In this document: in pieces, positions 10,044 through 18,561 of the stretch | How positions within the stretch are numbered: position 1 is the stretch's first letter | Layout: every line of letters starts with the position of its first letter | From: Cognatilysobacter terrigena | GTDB taxonomy: Bacteria > Pseudomonadota > Gammaproteobacteria > Xanthomonadales > Xanthomonadaceae | DNA: 64,000 bases | Reading direction: 5' to 3' | Assembly (NCBI RefSeq): GCF_004361065.1 | Contig: NZ_SELT01000010.1 | Location: 40,853 to 104,852, forward strand | Program-made: the position numbers and the translations under genes | The notes under the pieces: model-generated | Told to the model about the DNA's origin: nothing | The model's input: the letters and a program-made list of their open reading frames with translations, nothing else | Databases searched by the model: none

Positions 10044-10760
10044 TTGTCCGTGACCATTTCCGATTCCCGACCGACTGGCGCGAAGCGCGCCGTCGTCCTT
10101 CGGTCCGGCGGCATGGATTCCGCCGTCGTCGTCGCGATCGCGAAGGCGCAAGGCTTCGATGTGTACGCGCTCAGCGTGCGCTATGGCCAGCGCCATACGT
10201 CGGAACTCGATGCCGCCGCGCGCGTCGCCACGTCGCTCGGCGCGGCTGCGCACAAGACCGTGGTGGTCGACCTCGGCACGATCGGCGGTTCCGCACTCAC
10301 CGATTCCAGCATCGACGTGCCAACCTCGGGCGACACCGGCAGCGCGATCCCGGTGACGTACGTGCCGGCGCGCAACACCATCATGTTGTCGATCGCGCTC
10401 GGCTGGGCGGAAGTGCTCGGCGCGAATGACATCTTCTGCGGCGTGAATGCGGTCGACTATTCGGGCTATCCAGATTGCCGGCCGGAGTTCGTCGCTGCGT
10501 TCGAGCGACTGGCGAACCTCGCGACGAAGGTGGGCGTCGAAGGCGCGGGGCTGCGCGTGCACGCGCCGCTGCAGTTCATGAGCAAGGCCGACATCGCCCG
10601 CGAAGGCGTGCGCCTGGGCGTCGATTTCGGGCTGACCGTCTCGTGCTACCAGGCCGACGCGGACGGCCGCGCCTGCGGTGTCTGCGACGCATGCCGCCTG
10701 CGCGCGCAGGGCTTCGAAGCGGCCGGTGTTCCGGACCCGACGCGCTACGTCGCGGGCTGA
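10044..10760 (+). CDS. queC: 7-cyano-7-deazaguanine synthase QueC
   Basis: QueC uses ATP and ammonia to turn 7-carboxy-7-deazaguanine into preQ0. The 238-residue protein has the PP-loop SGGMDS at 21-26 and a C-terminal zinc site of four cysteines (Cys201, Cys211, Cys214, Cys217; CGVCDAC). The residue just before the PP-loop is Arg where a hydrophobic residue is usual. The start is uncertain between TTG at 10044 and GTG at 10050. tRNA-Lys(UUU), which follows, is not a queuosine substrate, so their adjacency is positional only. Confidence 0.94.
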   Translation: MSVTISDSRPTGAKRAVVLRSGGMDSAVVVAIAKAQGFDVYALSVRYGQRHTSELDAAARVATSLGAAAHKTVVVDLGTIGGSALTDSSIDVPTSGDTGSAIPVTYVPARNTIMLSIALGWAEVLGANDIFCGVNAVDYSGYPDCRPEFVAAFERLANLATKVGVEGAGLRVHAPLQFMSKADIAREGVRLGVDFGLTVSCYQADADGRACGVCDACRLRAQGFEAAGVPDPTRYVAG

Positions 10761-10811
10761 AGGCGGACGGCGTCTGCGGTAAGATCGCGCCCCCGGCGAC
10801 GCCGGGCCTGT

Positions 10812-10887
10812 GGGTCGTTAGCTCAGTCGGTAGAGCATCGGACTTTTAATCCGCTGGTCGATGGTTCGAATCCATCACGACCCACCA
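10812..10887 (+). tRNA. tRNA-Lys (anticodon UUU)
   Basis: A full cloverleaf: acceptor arm GGGTCGT pairing with ACGACCC, D-arm with TAGCTCAGTCGGTAGAGC, anticodon loop CTTTTAA with UUU at 10845-10847, T-arm GGTTCGAATCC, and an encoded CCA at 10885-10887. It closely matches proteobacterial tRNA-Lys. It marks the boundary between the conserved core block and a sparse accessory segment. Confidence 0.98.
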
Positions 10888-11491
10888 TTTTGACGGCGCA
10901 GCGTGAGCCGCCGCCTGCGCCGATCTCGGCGGCGAACGACACGTCGGTAGCTTCCGTGCGACGCGCGCAAGGTGTCGCGCCACGGGCGCTGCCGGTGTCA
11001 CGGCGTACTTTCCACCGGCGCTGAGGAGCGGCTGCGAGAGAGGCAGCGGTCGCTCACGACTTGCTCGGCGTGAAGCAGCAGATGTCGGGTGCAGTTCCCC
11101 CGCACCGAATGGTGACGCTGTGCTTCGTGGTCGTTGCTGAGGCCAGGAAAACGTGGGGTGCGGACGCGGCGCAATCCAGTGACCTGCAACCATTGTCGAT
11201 GCGGTCTCGCGTCGGACAAAAGCCCGGTTACATCCGGAAAAGAGACGTCGCATCCGACCGGGCGCCAGCTGTGCTTCCGCGAGACAGATGGCTCACATCA
11301 GCGTAGCCCGCAGGAGAGTTGGTTGAATGTCCGCGATCGGCCGTTTGCCGACGTCGCTTGAGGGGCGGGCTCCCTAGTCAGGCCGAGCCGGCGTTGGATC
11401 CCTCATGCATCGGTTATGTGTGCCAAGTGAGCAACGGCTGCTGTCGTTATTGGCTGCGTCGACGCATGCCCGAAGCGCGCAACCTCGACCG
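10888..11491. other. Gene-free stretch downstream of tRNA-Lys
   Basis: About 600 bases with no convincing coding region on either strand. Short open frames here have no recognisable domains and one overlaps the tRNA in antisense. It holds one copy of a hairpin repeat (11325-11354). Scanning by eye, I found no copy of the tRNA 3' end that would mark an attachment site, and no integrase gene. Confidence 0.5.
11325..11354 (+). repeat. Dispersed hairpin repeat, copy 1
   Basis: GTCCGC (11329-11334), a 12-base centre with TCGGCC, then GCCGAC (11347-11352): an imperfect inverted repeat. It shares layout and sequence with the copies at 12779, 16839 and 23209. Confidence 0.5.
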
Positions 11492-12670
11492 CTAAAGGCA
11501 CTCTTCAAAGATGTCGAGGCCGCGCTGTGCGATCGGGCCGGTCACATTCAGTGCCGGGAAAAGCATCAGCAGGTTCTCTTCGGCGGACACGAGCAGGCCG
11601 CGCTTGCGGCAGGCGTCGCCGATCTTCGTGGCATAGCGTTCGCTCTGGACTTCGACGCCGATCGCGACGCCTTTTCCACGCGCCGTGGCGCGACCCTTGA
11701 ACGCCATCGAGCCGAGCCGGCCAAGAAAATAGTCGCCCATCGCGGTGGTGTTCTTCAGGAGCCTGGTGCGATGACGCTTCAGGTAGCGAAGGTTGGCCAG
11801 TGCGACGGCGACTGCAAGCGGGTGCCACCCATAAGTGGAATAGAGGTTGACGTCCTTCTTCACCGCCTTCGCGATCTTCGGCGTCGTGATCACCGCACCG
11901 AGACCGCCGTAGCCGCCGGTGATCGCCTTGGAGATGCACATGACATCGGGGTCGAGATCGAAGTGCTCGCAGGCGAAGAGTTTCCCCGTCCTGCCGAAGC
12001 CGGTCGCCACTTCGTCGGCGATGAACAGGGTGCCGTAGCGCGAACACAGGGCGCGGGCGCCGCGCATGAAATCCGTTTCGGGAACGAGCGCGCCGAGGTT
12101 GCAGATGATCGGCTCCATAATGAAAGCCGCCACGTTGCGCTTCTTCAACAGCGTCTCGAGCTTGCCTAGCGCCTTCAGGTCCAGCGGCGGCGCGATCCTG
12201 TGGCAATTCCGCAGGAGGTTCTTGAACGTCTCACGGTGGTCGGATGCACCGATGCTCATCGTGCCGATCGAGTTCCCGTGGTAGGCATCGTCGATCGAAA
12301 CGAACGCGCCACGGCCCGTGTACGCCATAGCGATCTGCAGCGCACCCTCTACCGATTCCGTACCGCCCGTCGTGCGATAGGACACGGCGAGTTTGCCCGG
12401 CGTGATCCCCGCAAGCATCTCCGCGAGTTGCGCCCAAGGGCGATACAGATAATCGGGATGCACGTAGTCGGGGCCGTCGAACGAGCGCGCAGCCGCGCGA
12501 AGCTCGGTGTTGCCCCAGCCGAGGTTCCCGACACACCACCCCATCATGAAGTCGATGTACCGGCGGCCGCGAGCGTCAATGAGCTGGCTGTCGGCCGAAT
12601 CGCCCACGACGACGTCCTTGGCCTCGCCGTGACGTCCGAAATACCTGCTGTCGAGCTCGCGGAGATTCAT
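11492..12670 (-). CDS. Class III (ornithine/4-aminobutyrate-type) PLP aminotransferase
   Basis: A 392-residue fold-type I PLP enzyme of aminotransferase class III (acetylornithine, GABA, beta-amino acid or glutamate-1-semialdehyde mutase group). Visible are the PLP-phosphate region TTGGTESVEGALQ, the cofactor aspartate in FIADEVATGFGRTG (Asp219) and the Schiff-base lysine in CISKAITGGYGG (Lys248). The start at 12670 is preferred over a longer frame because GGAGG lies 4 bases upstream. Its N-terminal region RELDSRYFGRHG is not typical of ArgD or GabT, and no pathway partner is adjacent, so the substrate cannot be assigned. Confidence 0.85.
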   Translation of the reverse strand: MNLRELDSRYFGRHGEAKDVVVGDSADSQLIDARGRRYIDFMMGWCVGNLGWGNTELRAAARSFDGPDYVHPDYLYRPWAQLAEMLAGITPGKLAVSYRTTGGTESVEGALQIAMAYTGRGAFVSIDDAYHGNSIGTMSIGASDHRETFKNLLRNCHRIAPPLDLKALGKLETLLKKRNVAAFIMEPIICNLGALVPETDFMRGARALCSRYGTLFIADEVATGFGRTGKLFACEHFDLDPDVMCISKAITGGYGGLGAVITTPKIAKAVKKDVNLYSTYGWHPLAVAVALANLRYLKRHRTRLLKNTTAMGDYFLGRLGSMAFKGRATARGKGVAIGVEVQSERYATKIGDACRKRGLLVSAEENLLMLFPALNVTGPIAQRGLDIFEECL

Positions 12671-12778
12671 GGGGCCTCCAGTCGCGACAGCGTGCTCCGA
12701 GGCGAATGAACGCGACGCCGAGGTACCCGTGGGCGCGGCGGCTCGCGGCAAGCTTCAGCGGCAGTGGACAGAGCCAGC

Positions 12779-12800
12779 TGTTACTGGCCGAAAGCGGACG
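12779..12800 (+). repeat. Dispersed hairpin repeat, copy 2 (partial)
   Basis: TTACTGGCCGAAAGCGGACG matches the centre and right arm of the repeat; the left arm is degraded. It lies in the 217-base gap upstream of the aminotransferase start, which otherwise shows nothing recognisable. Confidence 0.4.
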
Positions 12801-12887
12801 CGACCCTCAATGGCAAGGCGGTCAGAGCCGAGCGGAGTCGGCGGTCAACAGCATCCATGGACGCGACCCGGACAACGCAACTCCTGC

Positions 12888-13292
12888 TCAATCGCCTTGG
12901 CGAAGGCTGAGCGCGACTTCGTTATCGCGGTCCTGCCGCGTGCTGAGGCGATTCCCGGAGGGGAAGGCGGTCAAGGTCTCGATGTGGCTGACCGCGGACT
13001 GGTTCGTGGAAGCCGTGTACGTCGCTTCGATCTGCACCGGGACCCTGGTGCGAACGAGTAGTGCGCGATCGGCCACGCTCAGCTTGGCCCACATGCCGGG
13101 CGGCAGACAGATGCGCCGCATTCCATAGTTGCCGGGCATCTGCTCATGGACGCACTGAAGTTTCGCGTCTGCGGCGGCAACTGGTTTGGAGTCGCTGGTT
13201 GAGGCTGCTAATTCCTCCAGCGCCTGTGGGCTCGCGTTAGCCGTTGCGAGAAGGGCACCCCAAATCAGGGTCGTCGCGATCGCTGCTTTCAT
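12888..13292 (-). CDS. Small secreted protein of unknown function
   Basis: A 134-residue protein I do not recognise as a named family. The start at 13292 gives a clear signal peptide (MKAAIATTLIWGALLATANA) with AGGTG upstream. The mature part has one conserved-looking block, CVHEQMPGNYGMRRICLPPG, with two cysteines that could form a disulfide in the periplasm, followed by a beta-rich stretch. It is flanked by an aminotransferase and a LysR gene on the same strand but with gaps of more than 200 bases, so there is no clear operon. Confidence 0.65.
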   Translation of the reverse strand: MKAAIATTLIWGALLATANASPQALEELAASTSDSKPVAAADAKLQCVHEQMPGNYGMRRICLPPGMWAKLSVADRALLVRTRVPVQIEATYTASTNQSAVSHIETLTAFPSGNRLSTRQDRDNEVALSLRQGD

Positions 13293-13568
13293 ATCCACAC
13301 CTGTCGGCTGCACGGTGGAGATACCGTCGCACTCAGTGAACGCTCTGCCTCGTGTGTTTCGTTACTCAGCGAAAGACATAGGGGAAATTCGATCTTTCGG
13401 ACAGTGGATCGACGTAACGGCGAAACCTCTGCGCAACCAGCATTAGCAGACGTTTGATTGCTATCGGCAAATCCGACGGCCGAAGTGCGTCGCATTCTTT
13501 GACGAAGCGTGACACCGGCTCATCGGTCGCGTCCTGCGCATCCAGCGCGCCGTTAGCAGGGCAGCCCC

Positions 13569-14462
13569 TCAACTCGCATTCGCTATCGCGTTAGCGATTA
13601 CGGCCGCGACGCGCGGCAAGGCTTGCGATGAATTGCGATACGACATGAACACTTCGTCGGGTGGTATCCGCCAGTCCGGCAGAACCCGCACGAGTAGATG
13701 ACCTTTGGCCCGTTCCGCGAGCGATACCGGCAGAAGGCCGATGCCTCCGCCGGCGGCGACGGCATCCAGGGCAGCGCCGTAGCTGTCCGTCAGGAGGCGC
13801 GGTGCGCGCGAGAGGTACGTCGCCCAGGCGCCCCCGGCGTCGGAATCGCCTGTGGCCAAGCCGCTGGACCTCGGTCCGGCAATCAGCGAATGAACAGCCA
13901 GGTCGCGAACGTCTTCAAGCCTGTGGCGGCGCTCGAAATATGCAACCGAGCCGTACAACCCGTACTCGATTTGCATCAGCTTTCGGCTTGTCCATCCGCG
14001 TGGCGAAAATGGTTCGCAGGTAAACAAGACATCGGTGCGACGCGGGGGCGAGGCCCCATGTCGCAAAGCCCGTATCTCAATGACGAGCAGCGGGCAGCGC
14101 GATGTCAGCCCGCCGAACCACTCCCCCAGAGGCAACACGGTTTCGTCGAGCGCCGACGCGACAACGACTCGTCCCGATTGCAGCGGATTCTGCTTGCCCA
14201 GGGCGGCCGACAGGTTGCCCGTCGCGGTGACGACGTCGGTTACGAGCTCCTCGATCGCCAGGCCTTCATCGGTCAACTCGCAGACTCGGCCACGAGTCTT
14301 GAACAGCGGGACCTGGCTCTCCCGTTCCAGATGGCGCAGCGCGGCCAGCACCGTAACTTTCGGTACATCCAACGCGACCGAGGCCTTCGCGACGCTCCCA
14401 AGCCGAGCCACCGCGAGGAACAGCTGGAGATGCGTAAACGTCGTGGAATCGGGAGGAAGCAT
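13569..14462 (-). CDS. LysR family transcriptional regulator
   Basis: A 297-residue LysR-type regulator. The N-terminal winged helix-turn-helix (about 5-65) reads LQLFLAVARLGSVAKASVAL followed by LRHLERE, and the C-terminal effector domain (about 92-295) has the periplasmic-binding fold. The first residues are normal for the family. No divergently transcribed target lies immediately upstream: the next 570 bases are non-coding. The regulated genes are therefore unclear. Confidence 0.9.
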   Translation of the reverse strand: MLPPDSTTFTHLQLFLAVARLGSVAKASVALDVPKVTVLAALRHLERESQVPLFKTRGRVCELTDEGLAIEELVTDVVTATGNLSAALGKQNPLQSGRVVVASALDETVLPLGEWFGGLTSRCPLLVIEIRALRHGASPPRRTDVLFTCEPFSPRGWTSRKLMQIEYGLYGSVAYFERRHRLEDVRDLAVHSLIAGPRSSGLATGDSDAGGAWATYLSRAPRLLTDSYGAALDAVAAGGGIGLLPVSLAERAKGHLLVRVLPDWRIPPDEVFMSYRNSSQALPRVAAVIANAIANAS

Positions 14463-15036
14463 CTAGCCGCCCCCAATACCCGACGCCGCAGGCGCACGTC
14501 CGTGCAGCACAAACGCTGCCTGCGCGTGTCCGCGTCTGATCTTCCCTGCGTCGTGGTCGTCCATAAGTTCTCTATTCGAGTCGACCGATCGTCCTGATCA
14601 CGTCGGATGGATGCGTGGGGAAGTCGAACGGTTTAAGCGGGCGATTCGTTACGTCTGCCGGCTTGCAGCCTGCTTCAGGCGACGGTAACTGGGTGCGTGC
14701 TGTTAGTCGCTCAACTTTCGACCTACGGAAGATTCGATCGTTCGTGTGCCCGACACCTTCCACGACGGGGCAACGGGCGGCTGAATGCGCCGGCTATGCC
14801 CGTGCAGCTCGGCTTATCCCCTTCTTCGGGCGCAGCGGCGGTGTAAGCGGGCGGTGAGCTGGCGGTCGCTCACTGCGAACCCGAGCAGGGCGACTGCAGC
14901 CCGCATAGTGCCGCCTTGCGAATACTCTCGCGATGACCCGCTTCGCGACAAAGCGAGCGCCTGATAGCTCGCACAGCATGTTTCCCACCGGCCGTCGCGG
15001 ACTGTGTGCAACGTCCGCGACGGCCGACAGCGGGCA
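14463..15036. other. Gene-free stretch with strong hairpin
   Basis: About 570 bases between a LysR start and the end of the ABC-F gene. I see no coding region with recognisable features. The only strong structure is the perfect inverted repeat at 14989-15026. A weaker one (GCGAGC/GCTCGC) lies near 14953-14972. Confidence 0.5.
14989..15026 (-). terminator. Perfect 14-base inverted repeat after the ABC-F gene
   Basis: A 14-base perfect stem, CGGCCGTCGCGGAC (14989-15002) with GTCCGCGACGGCCG (15013-15026), has a 10-base loop. It lies 10 bases past the stop of the minus-strand ABC-F gene, where a terminator is expected. There is no U-run on the far side, so it may act as a pause or mRNA-stabilising hairpin instead. 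Confidence 0.5.
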
Positions 15037-16665
15037 TCAGTCTTCCACCCGTTCGCCCAGCCCTTGTTTGTCCAAGTGCAGGATCCGTTCTGCACCAATG
15101 GCTTTCAGGAACCGTGAGTCGTGGCTGACGACGACCAGCGCCCCCTCGTAGTTCAGCAGGGACTGTTCGAGCTCACGGATCGATGTGAGGTCGAGATTGT
15201 TTGTCGGCTCGTCCACCAGCAGGAGTTGCGGCGGCAGATCGGCATGCAGCACGCACGCCAGAGTCGCCCGAACGCGCTCGCCTCCCGATAGAGCGGCCGC
15301 CGGCAATTGCATGCGGTCGCCGCGGAACCCCAAGCGCGCCAGGATGTCGGCGCGTTCCTGGTCGGATAGCGCCGAGGCAGCGCGCGAAAAGTTCTCCGTA
15401 ACGGACAGGGTAGGTATCAGCTGGTCGAGTTGCTGGCTGAGGTACGCCACGCGGCGAGTACTGATGCGCCGCTCACCTGACGTCGGCGCCAGATCGCCGG
15501 CCATGACACGAAGCAACGTGGTTTTGCCTGCGCCGTTGTCGCCGGTGAGCGCGAGTCGCTCGGGACCGCGGATCGTGAGCGTCACGCCGCGCTCCTCCCA
15601 GAGCATGCGTTCGTGAGTACGGATTCGAGCGCGCTCGAGCGTTAGAACGTGCTGTGTAGGACCCACGCGCGGCGCAGGAAGCGCAAAGCTCGGCGTGGTG
15701 GACGTGCGAGCGTCGTGTTGAGCCCGATGCAGGGCGTCGCGCGCCTGCTCGATGCGCGAGCTGTGCGCTCCCGCAACCTTACCCGCGGACACCTCCGCAC
15801 GACGGGCCCGCCCGCCGGCAACGATCCTCGGCAGGCCCGCGTCAGGGAGCGCGCGAGCGGCCGACGCTGCCCGACGTTCGGCTCGTTCGCGAGCGTTCTG
15901 CAGCGCTCTCTGTTCGCGTCGCAGCTCCTTACGCAGGTGTTGTTCGCGACCTTCCGCGGCGGCTCGCTCGAGTCGGGCGGCTGTCTCGTAAGTGGTGAAG
16001 CCTCCGCTGACCATCCAGACGGAACCGGTTCGCAATTCGGCGATCTGCTCCATGTCGTCCAGCAGGTCGCGGTCGTGGCTCGCGACAACGAGACAGCCGC
16101 GGAATGCGTGCAGTACATCCCGCAGCGCTTGGCGCCGCGTGCGATCGAGGTGGTTGGTCGGCTCATCCAATAGCAGCACGTCAGGGCGCCGCAGAAGCCG
16201 CCCCGCCAGCGCAATCACCGCGACCTCGCCGCCGCTCAGTGTCTCGGTTGATCGTTGCGGATGAACGTCGTGCAGGTCGAACTGCGCGAGAAGTGCTGCG
16301 ATGCGATCCCGCAGATCCCAATGGCCATCCGCGTGTTCAAACGTCGCGGGATCCGTGCTGCCGGCCAGTACGGCGTCGACCGCACGCAACGCATGGTCGA
16401 CGCCCATGAGCTCCGCAACCGTGCCGCCGGCCTGCACCGTCGACTGTTGCGGCAGGTAGCCGAGTGTTCCTCGTACTTCGATCGAGCCCGACTGCGGTGT
16501 CACGCGCCCCGACAGCAGGGCCAGCAACGTGCTCTTACCGGCGCCATTGGGCGCGACGAGACCGGTGCGGGAGGCGCGGAGATTGAATGACAAGCCGGCG
16601 AAGACGGGTGTCCCGTCCGGCCACGAAAACGAAAGTCCCGCGACGCGAATGCGTGCATCGGACAT
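15037..16665 (-). CDS. ABC-F family ATPase (ribosome-associated type)
   Basis: A 542-residue soluble protein with two ABC domains and no membrane segments. Walker A motifs are PNGAGKST (about 39-46) and GDNGAGKTT (about 374-382). Each half has an LSGGE signature and a DEPTN Walker B (DEPTNHLD, DEPTNNLD). The halves are joined by a long Arg/Ala-rich linker, the P-site tRNA interaction motif region of ABC-F proteins. Members either rescue stalled ribosomes or protect them from antibiotics; which applies here cannot be read from sequence alone. The start at 16665 is supported by AGGAGGAA just upstream. It stands alone in the accessory segment. Confidence 0.88.
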   Translation of the reverse strand: MSDARIRVAGLSFSWPDGTPVFAGLSFNLRASRTGLVAPNGAGKSTLLALLSGRVTPQSGSIEVRGTLGYLPQQSTVQAGGTVAELMGVDHALRAVDAVLAGSTDPATFEHADGHWDLRDRIAALLAQFDLHDVHPQRSTETLSGGEVAVIALAGRLLRRPDVLLLDEPTNHLDRTRRQALRDVLHAFRGCLVVASHDRDLLDDMEQIAELRTGSVWMVSGGFTTYETAARLERAAAEGREQHLRKELRREQRALQNARERAERRAASAARALPDAGLPRIVAGGRARRAEVSAGKVAGAHSSRIEQARDALHRAQHDARTSTTPSFALPAPRVGPTQHVLTLERARIRTHERMLWEERGVTLTIRGPERLALTGDNGAGKTTLLRVMAGDLAPTSGERRISTRRVAYLSQQLDQLIPTLSVTENFSRAASALSDQERADILARLGFRGDRMQLPAAALSGGERVRATLACVLHADLPPQLLLVDEPTNNLDLTSIRELEQSLLNYEGALVVVSHDSRFLKAIGAERILHLDKQGLGERVED

Positions 16666-16838
16666 GGGTTCCTCCTGGTCGCCCTGAAGGGCGATCGGCA
16701 GACGACGCGCCCGTTGGACGGGCGGCTCATTGCGATTCAGGGGAACTGGTCGATCACACGTCCGGAGAAGCTCAGTGGCTGCGGCGAATGTGAATTGTCC
16801 CAGATGCGCCAGCCGCGCGGCTGAACGACGCGCGGGTG

Positions 16839-16866
16839 ACGTCCGCTTCCGACCCAACGCAGACAC
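16839..16866 (+). repeat. Dispersed hairpin repeat, copy 3
   Basis: GTCCGC (16841-16846), a 12-base centre TTCCGACCCAAC, GCAGAC (16859-16864), preceded by TGAC exactly as in copy 4. Read on the minus strand it encodes MSALGRKRT, a peptide string that I recall as common in spurious hypothetical proteins made from such intergenic repeats. Confidence 0.55.
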
Positions 16867-16927
16867 CGACTGGCGGCCGCACCCGCCAGTGGTCGATGAT
16901 GCGGCTTCTCACCCGTCGGTGCGCTCG

Positions 16928-16990
16928 ATGCAACGCCCCATACTTATCGCCGCATTGACGGCAGGTTTGCTGTCCGCCGGCGCCTGCTAG
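16928..16990 (+). pseudogene. Possible relic of a lipoprotein or exported protein start
   Basis: A 20-codon frame beginning MQRPILIAALTAG and ending SAGAC before TAG. It has the charge-hydrophobic-Cys layout of a lipoprotein signal, but nothing follows. It may be chance. Confidence 0.25.
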
Positions 16991-17029
16991 CGATCCAATG
17001 ACGCGAGCGGCGCGCATCTCGGCCCAAGC

Positions 17030-17359
17030 TTGATCCCGATCATCGCGTTGGTCCTGGCGGTCGGGGTCTTTAAGTTCCTGCGCATGCCCGCAGCGATGGG
17101 TTATCTGCTCGCCGGGCTCGCGATCGGGCCGCATGGGTCGGGGCTCTTCGTCGCCGGCGACGACACCCGCTTCCTGGCGGAACTCGGCCTCGTGTTCCTG
17201 ATGTTGATGGTGGGCCTGGAGTTTTCTCTGCCGAGATTGCTGGGACTTGCGGACTAGGCGTTGCTGCTCTGCGGCATGTCCCAGGCCGAAGCCGGACAGG
17301 TGATCACGACGCTCCGTGCGGAACTCGATTCGGAATTGCGCGAATGCGTCGGCGTCTGA
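17030..17359 (+). pseudogene. Internally deleted CPA2-family (KefB-like) antiporter remnant
   Basis: The frame reads IPIIALVLAVGVFKFLRM, GYLLAGLAIGPHGSG and LGLVFLMLMVGLEFSL, which are the first helices of monovalent cation:proton antiporter-2 proteins (KefB/KefC type, usually 400-650 residues). After about 75 codons a TAG occurs at 17255. Reading on in the same frame gives LLLCGMSQAEAGQVITTLRAELDSEL-like sequence to a TGA at 17357, which could be the tail of the same kind of gene. The likely history is loss of the middle of the gene, leaving both ends abutted. It cannot make a functional transporter. Confidence 0.65.
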
Positions 17360-17440
17360 CATCGCACTTGCTTGCGCGCTATTGACGATCGTCAAGGCGA
17401 AGCACACATGGCGACCCTAGCTTGGACTCGGAGGTGTCCC

Positions 17441-18073
17441 ATGCTCAGCGATTCTTCAACGCGCGCGGCCGAGACCGAGTCGCTCAGCGCCGGTCTTGCG
17501 GGCGACTGGTTGCTTGTCGCCATTCGCGGGCTGGCCGCCGTGGCCTTCGGCCTGATCGCATTCTGGTCGCCCGCGGCAATGATGCTGGCCGTCGCATTGC
17601 TCTTCGCAGCGTACAGCCTCGTCGACGGCATCTTGAACATCGTGCTGGGCGTGCGTGGCATCCGCGTCGCGAAGGGATCGCACCAACCGCGTGCGCGCTG
17701 GGGCTGGATCGTTGCCAACGGACTGTTGGGCATCGCGGTGGCCATTCTCGTCGCGCTGTGGCCGGGCCTGACCGTGTTGGCCTTCGTCTTCATTTTCGGC
17801 GTATGGGCGCTGGTCTCGGGCGGGCTTTCGCTTGCAGCTGCGATGAGGCTCAACAAGGCGCATGGCCGCTGGCTGATGGCGCTGAGTGGAGTGTGGTCGG
17901 TGGCATGCGGCCTGCTGTTTTGCGTGGCGCCGTTGGTCGGCGCGGTCGTGCTCGCGTGGTGGCTGGGTGCGTACTCGCTGCTGTTCGGTGTCGCGCTGTT
18001 GGCATTGGCTTTTCGGCTCAGGAAGCAGCGCGATTACGACCGTGCTGCCGCCGTCGCTTCGATACCCACTTGA
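17441..18073 (+). CDS. HdeD/DUF308 family inner-membrane protein
   Basis: A 210-residue protein with six predicted membrane helices arranged as three pairs, each with the DUF308 pattern (GLAAVAFGLIAFWSPAAMM, GLLGIAVAILVALWPG, GVWSVACGLLFCVAP). HdeD-like proteins are linked to acid and heat stress in enterobacteria. The start at 17441 is chosen because GGAGG lies 7 bases upstream; a longer frame exists. Peroxiredoxin and DsbA-like genes follow after 9 and 2 bases, so the three are probably one operon. Confidence 0.85.
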   Translation: MLSDSSTRAAETESLSAGLAGDWLLVAIRGLAAVAFGLIAFWSPAAMMLAVALLFAAYSLVDGILNIVLGVRGIRVAKGSHQPRARWGWIVANGLLGIAVAILVALWPGLTVLAFVFIFGVWALVSGGLSLAAAMRLNKAHGRWLMALSGVWSVACGLLFCVAPLVGAVVLAWWLGAYSLLFGVALLALAFRLRKQRDYDRAAAVASIPT

Positions 18074-18082
18074 GGACGCACC

Positions 18083-18559
18083 ATGTCGACGATTCTCGCT
18101 GCAGGCGCCCGGGCGCCAGCGTTCAAGCTCCACGTTACGCCGGACCAGTTGCTCTCGTTGGACGAGCTCCTGGGCAAACGCATCGTGATTGCTTTCTACC
18201 CGGCGGACTGGAGCCCGGTCTGCGGCGATCAGATGGCGCTCTACAACCAGGTGCTGCCGGAATTTCGCAGCCGCGGTGCCGACGTCATCGGAATCTCGGT
18301 GGATGGTGCGTGGTGTCACCAGGCGTTCGCACAGGCGAGAAATTTGCACTTTCCCCTGCTCGCGGACTTCGAGCCGAAAGGCGAGGTGGCACGCGCGTAC
18401 GGCGCCTACCGAACGTCTGAAGGCGTTTGCGACCGAGCGCTGTTCGTCATCGACGAGAAGGGGACGATCGCCTGGAGCTACTGCTCACCGATCGCGGTGA
18501 ACCCCGGCGTCGACGGAGTCCTGGATGCCCTGGACGCAATGCCGAAGATTGGAGAATAG
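18083..18559 (+). CDS. Peroxiredoxin (AhpC/TSA family, AhpE/BCP-like)
   Basis: A 158-residue thiol peroxidase. The active site ADWSPVCGDQ places the peroxidatic cysteine at residue 47 in the usual PxxxT/SxxC context, and FYPADWSP matches the AhpE/BCP group. Other cysteines at 78, 116 and 134 are candidates for resolving residues. No signal peptide, so cytosolic. It lies 9 bases after the HdeD gene and 2 bases before the DsbA-like gene, which suggests a shared thiol-redox role. Confidence 0.9.
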   Translation: MSTILAAGARAPAFKLHVTPDQLLSLDELLGKRIVIAFYPADWSPVCGDQMALYNQVLPEFRSRGADVIGISVDGAWCHQAFAQARNLHFPLLADFEPKGEVARAYGAYRTSEGVCDRALFVIDEKGTIAWSYCSPIAVNPGVDGVLDALDAMPKIGE

Positions 18560-18561
18560 AG

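Larger units (their letters stand above)
16666..17029. other. Stretch with gene relics and a hairpin repeat
   Basis: No intact gene. It carries repeat copy 3 (16839-16866) and a 20-codon frame at 16928-16990 that looks like a signal peptide cut off by a stop, and it leads into the antiporter remnant at 17030. Confidence 0.45.

Noticed and set aside
10846..11253. Minus-strand frame of 135 codons overlapping tRNA-Lys (ends WWVVMDSNHRPAD)
   Set aside because: It is the antisense of the tRNA plus gene-free DNA. This peptide ending is a typical spurious call over tRNA genes.
11405..12169. Plus-strand frame of 254 codons opposite the aminotransferase
   Set aside because: It lies antisense to a clear class III aminotransferase with catalytic residues. 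Its composition is that of an opposite-strand shadow in GC-rich DNA.
12671..12751. Longer start for the aminotransferase
   Set aside because: It adds 27 residues of low-complexity Ala/Thr/Ser sequence, while the ATG at 12670 has GGAGG directly upstream.
14572..14763. Short minus-strand frame in the gap before the ABC-F gene
   Set aside because: 63 codons with no ribosome site and no recognisable domain; chance frames of this size are common here.
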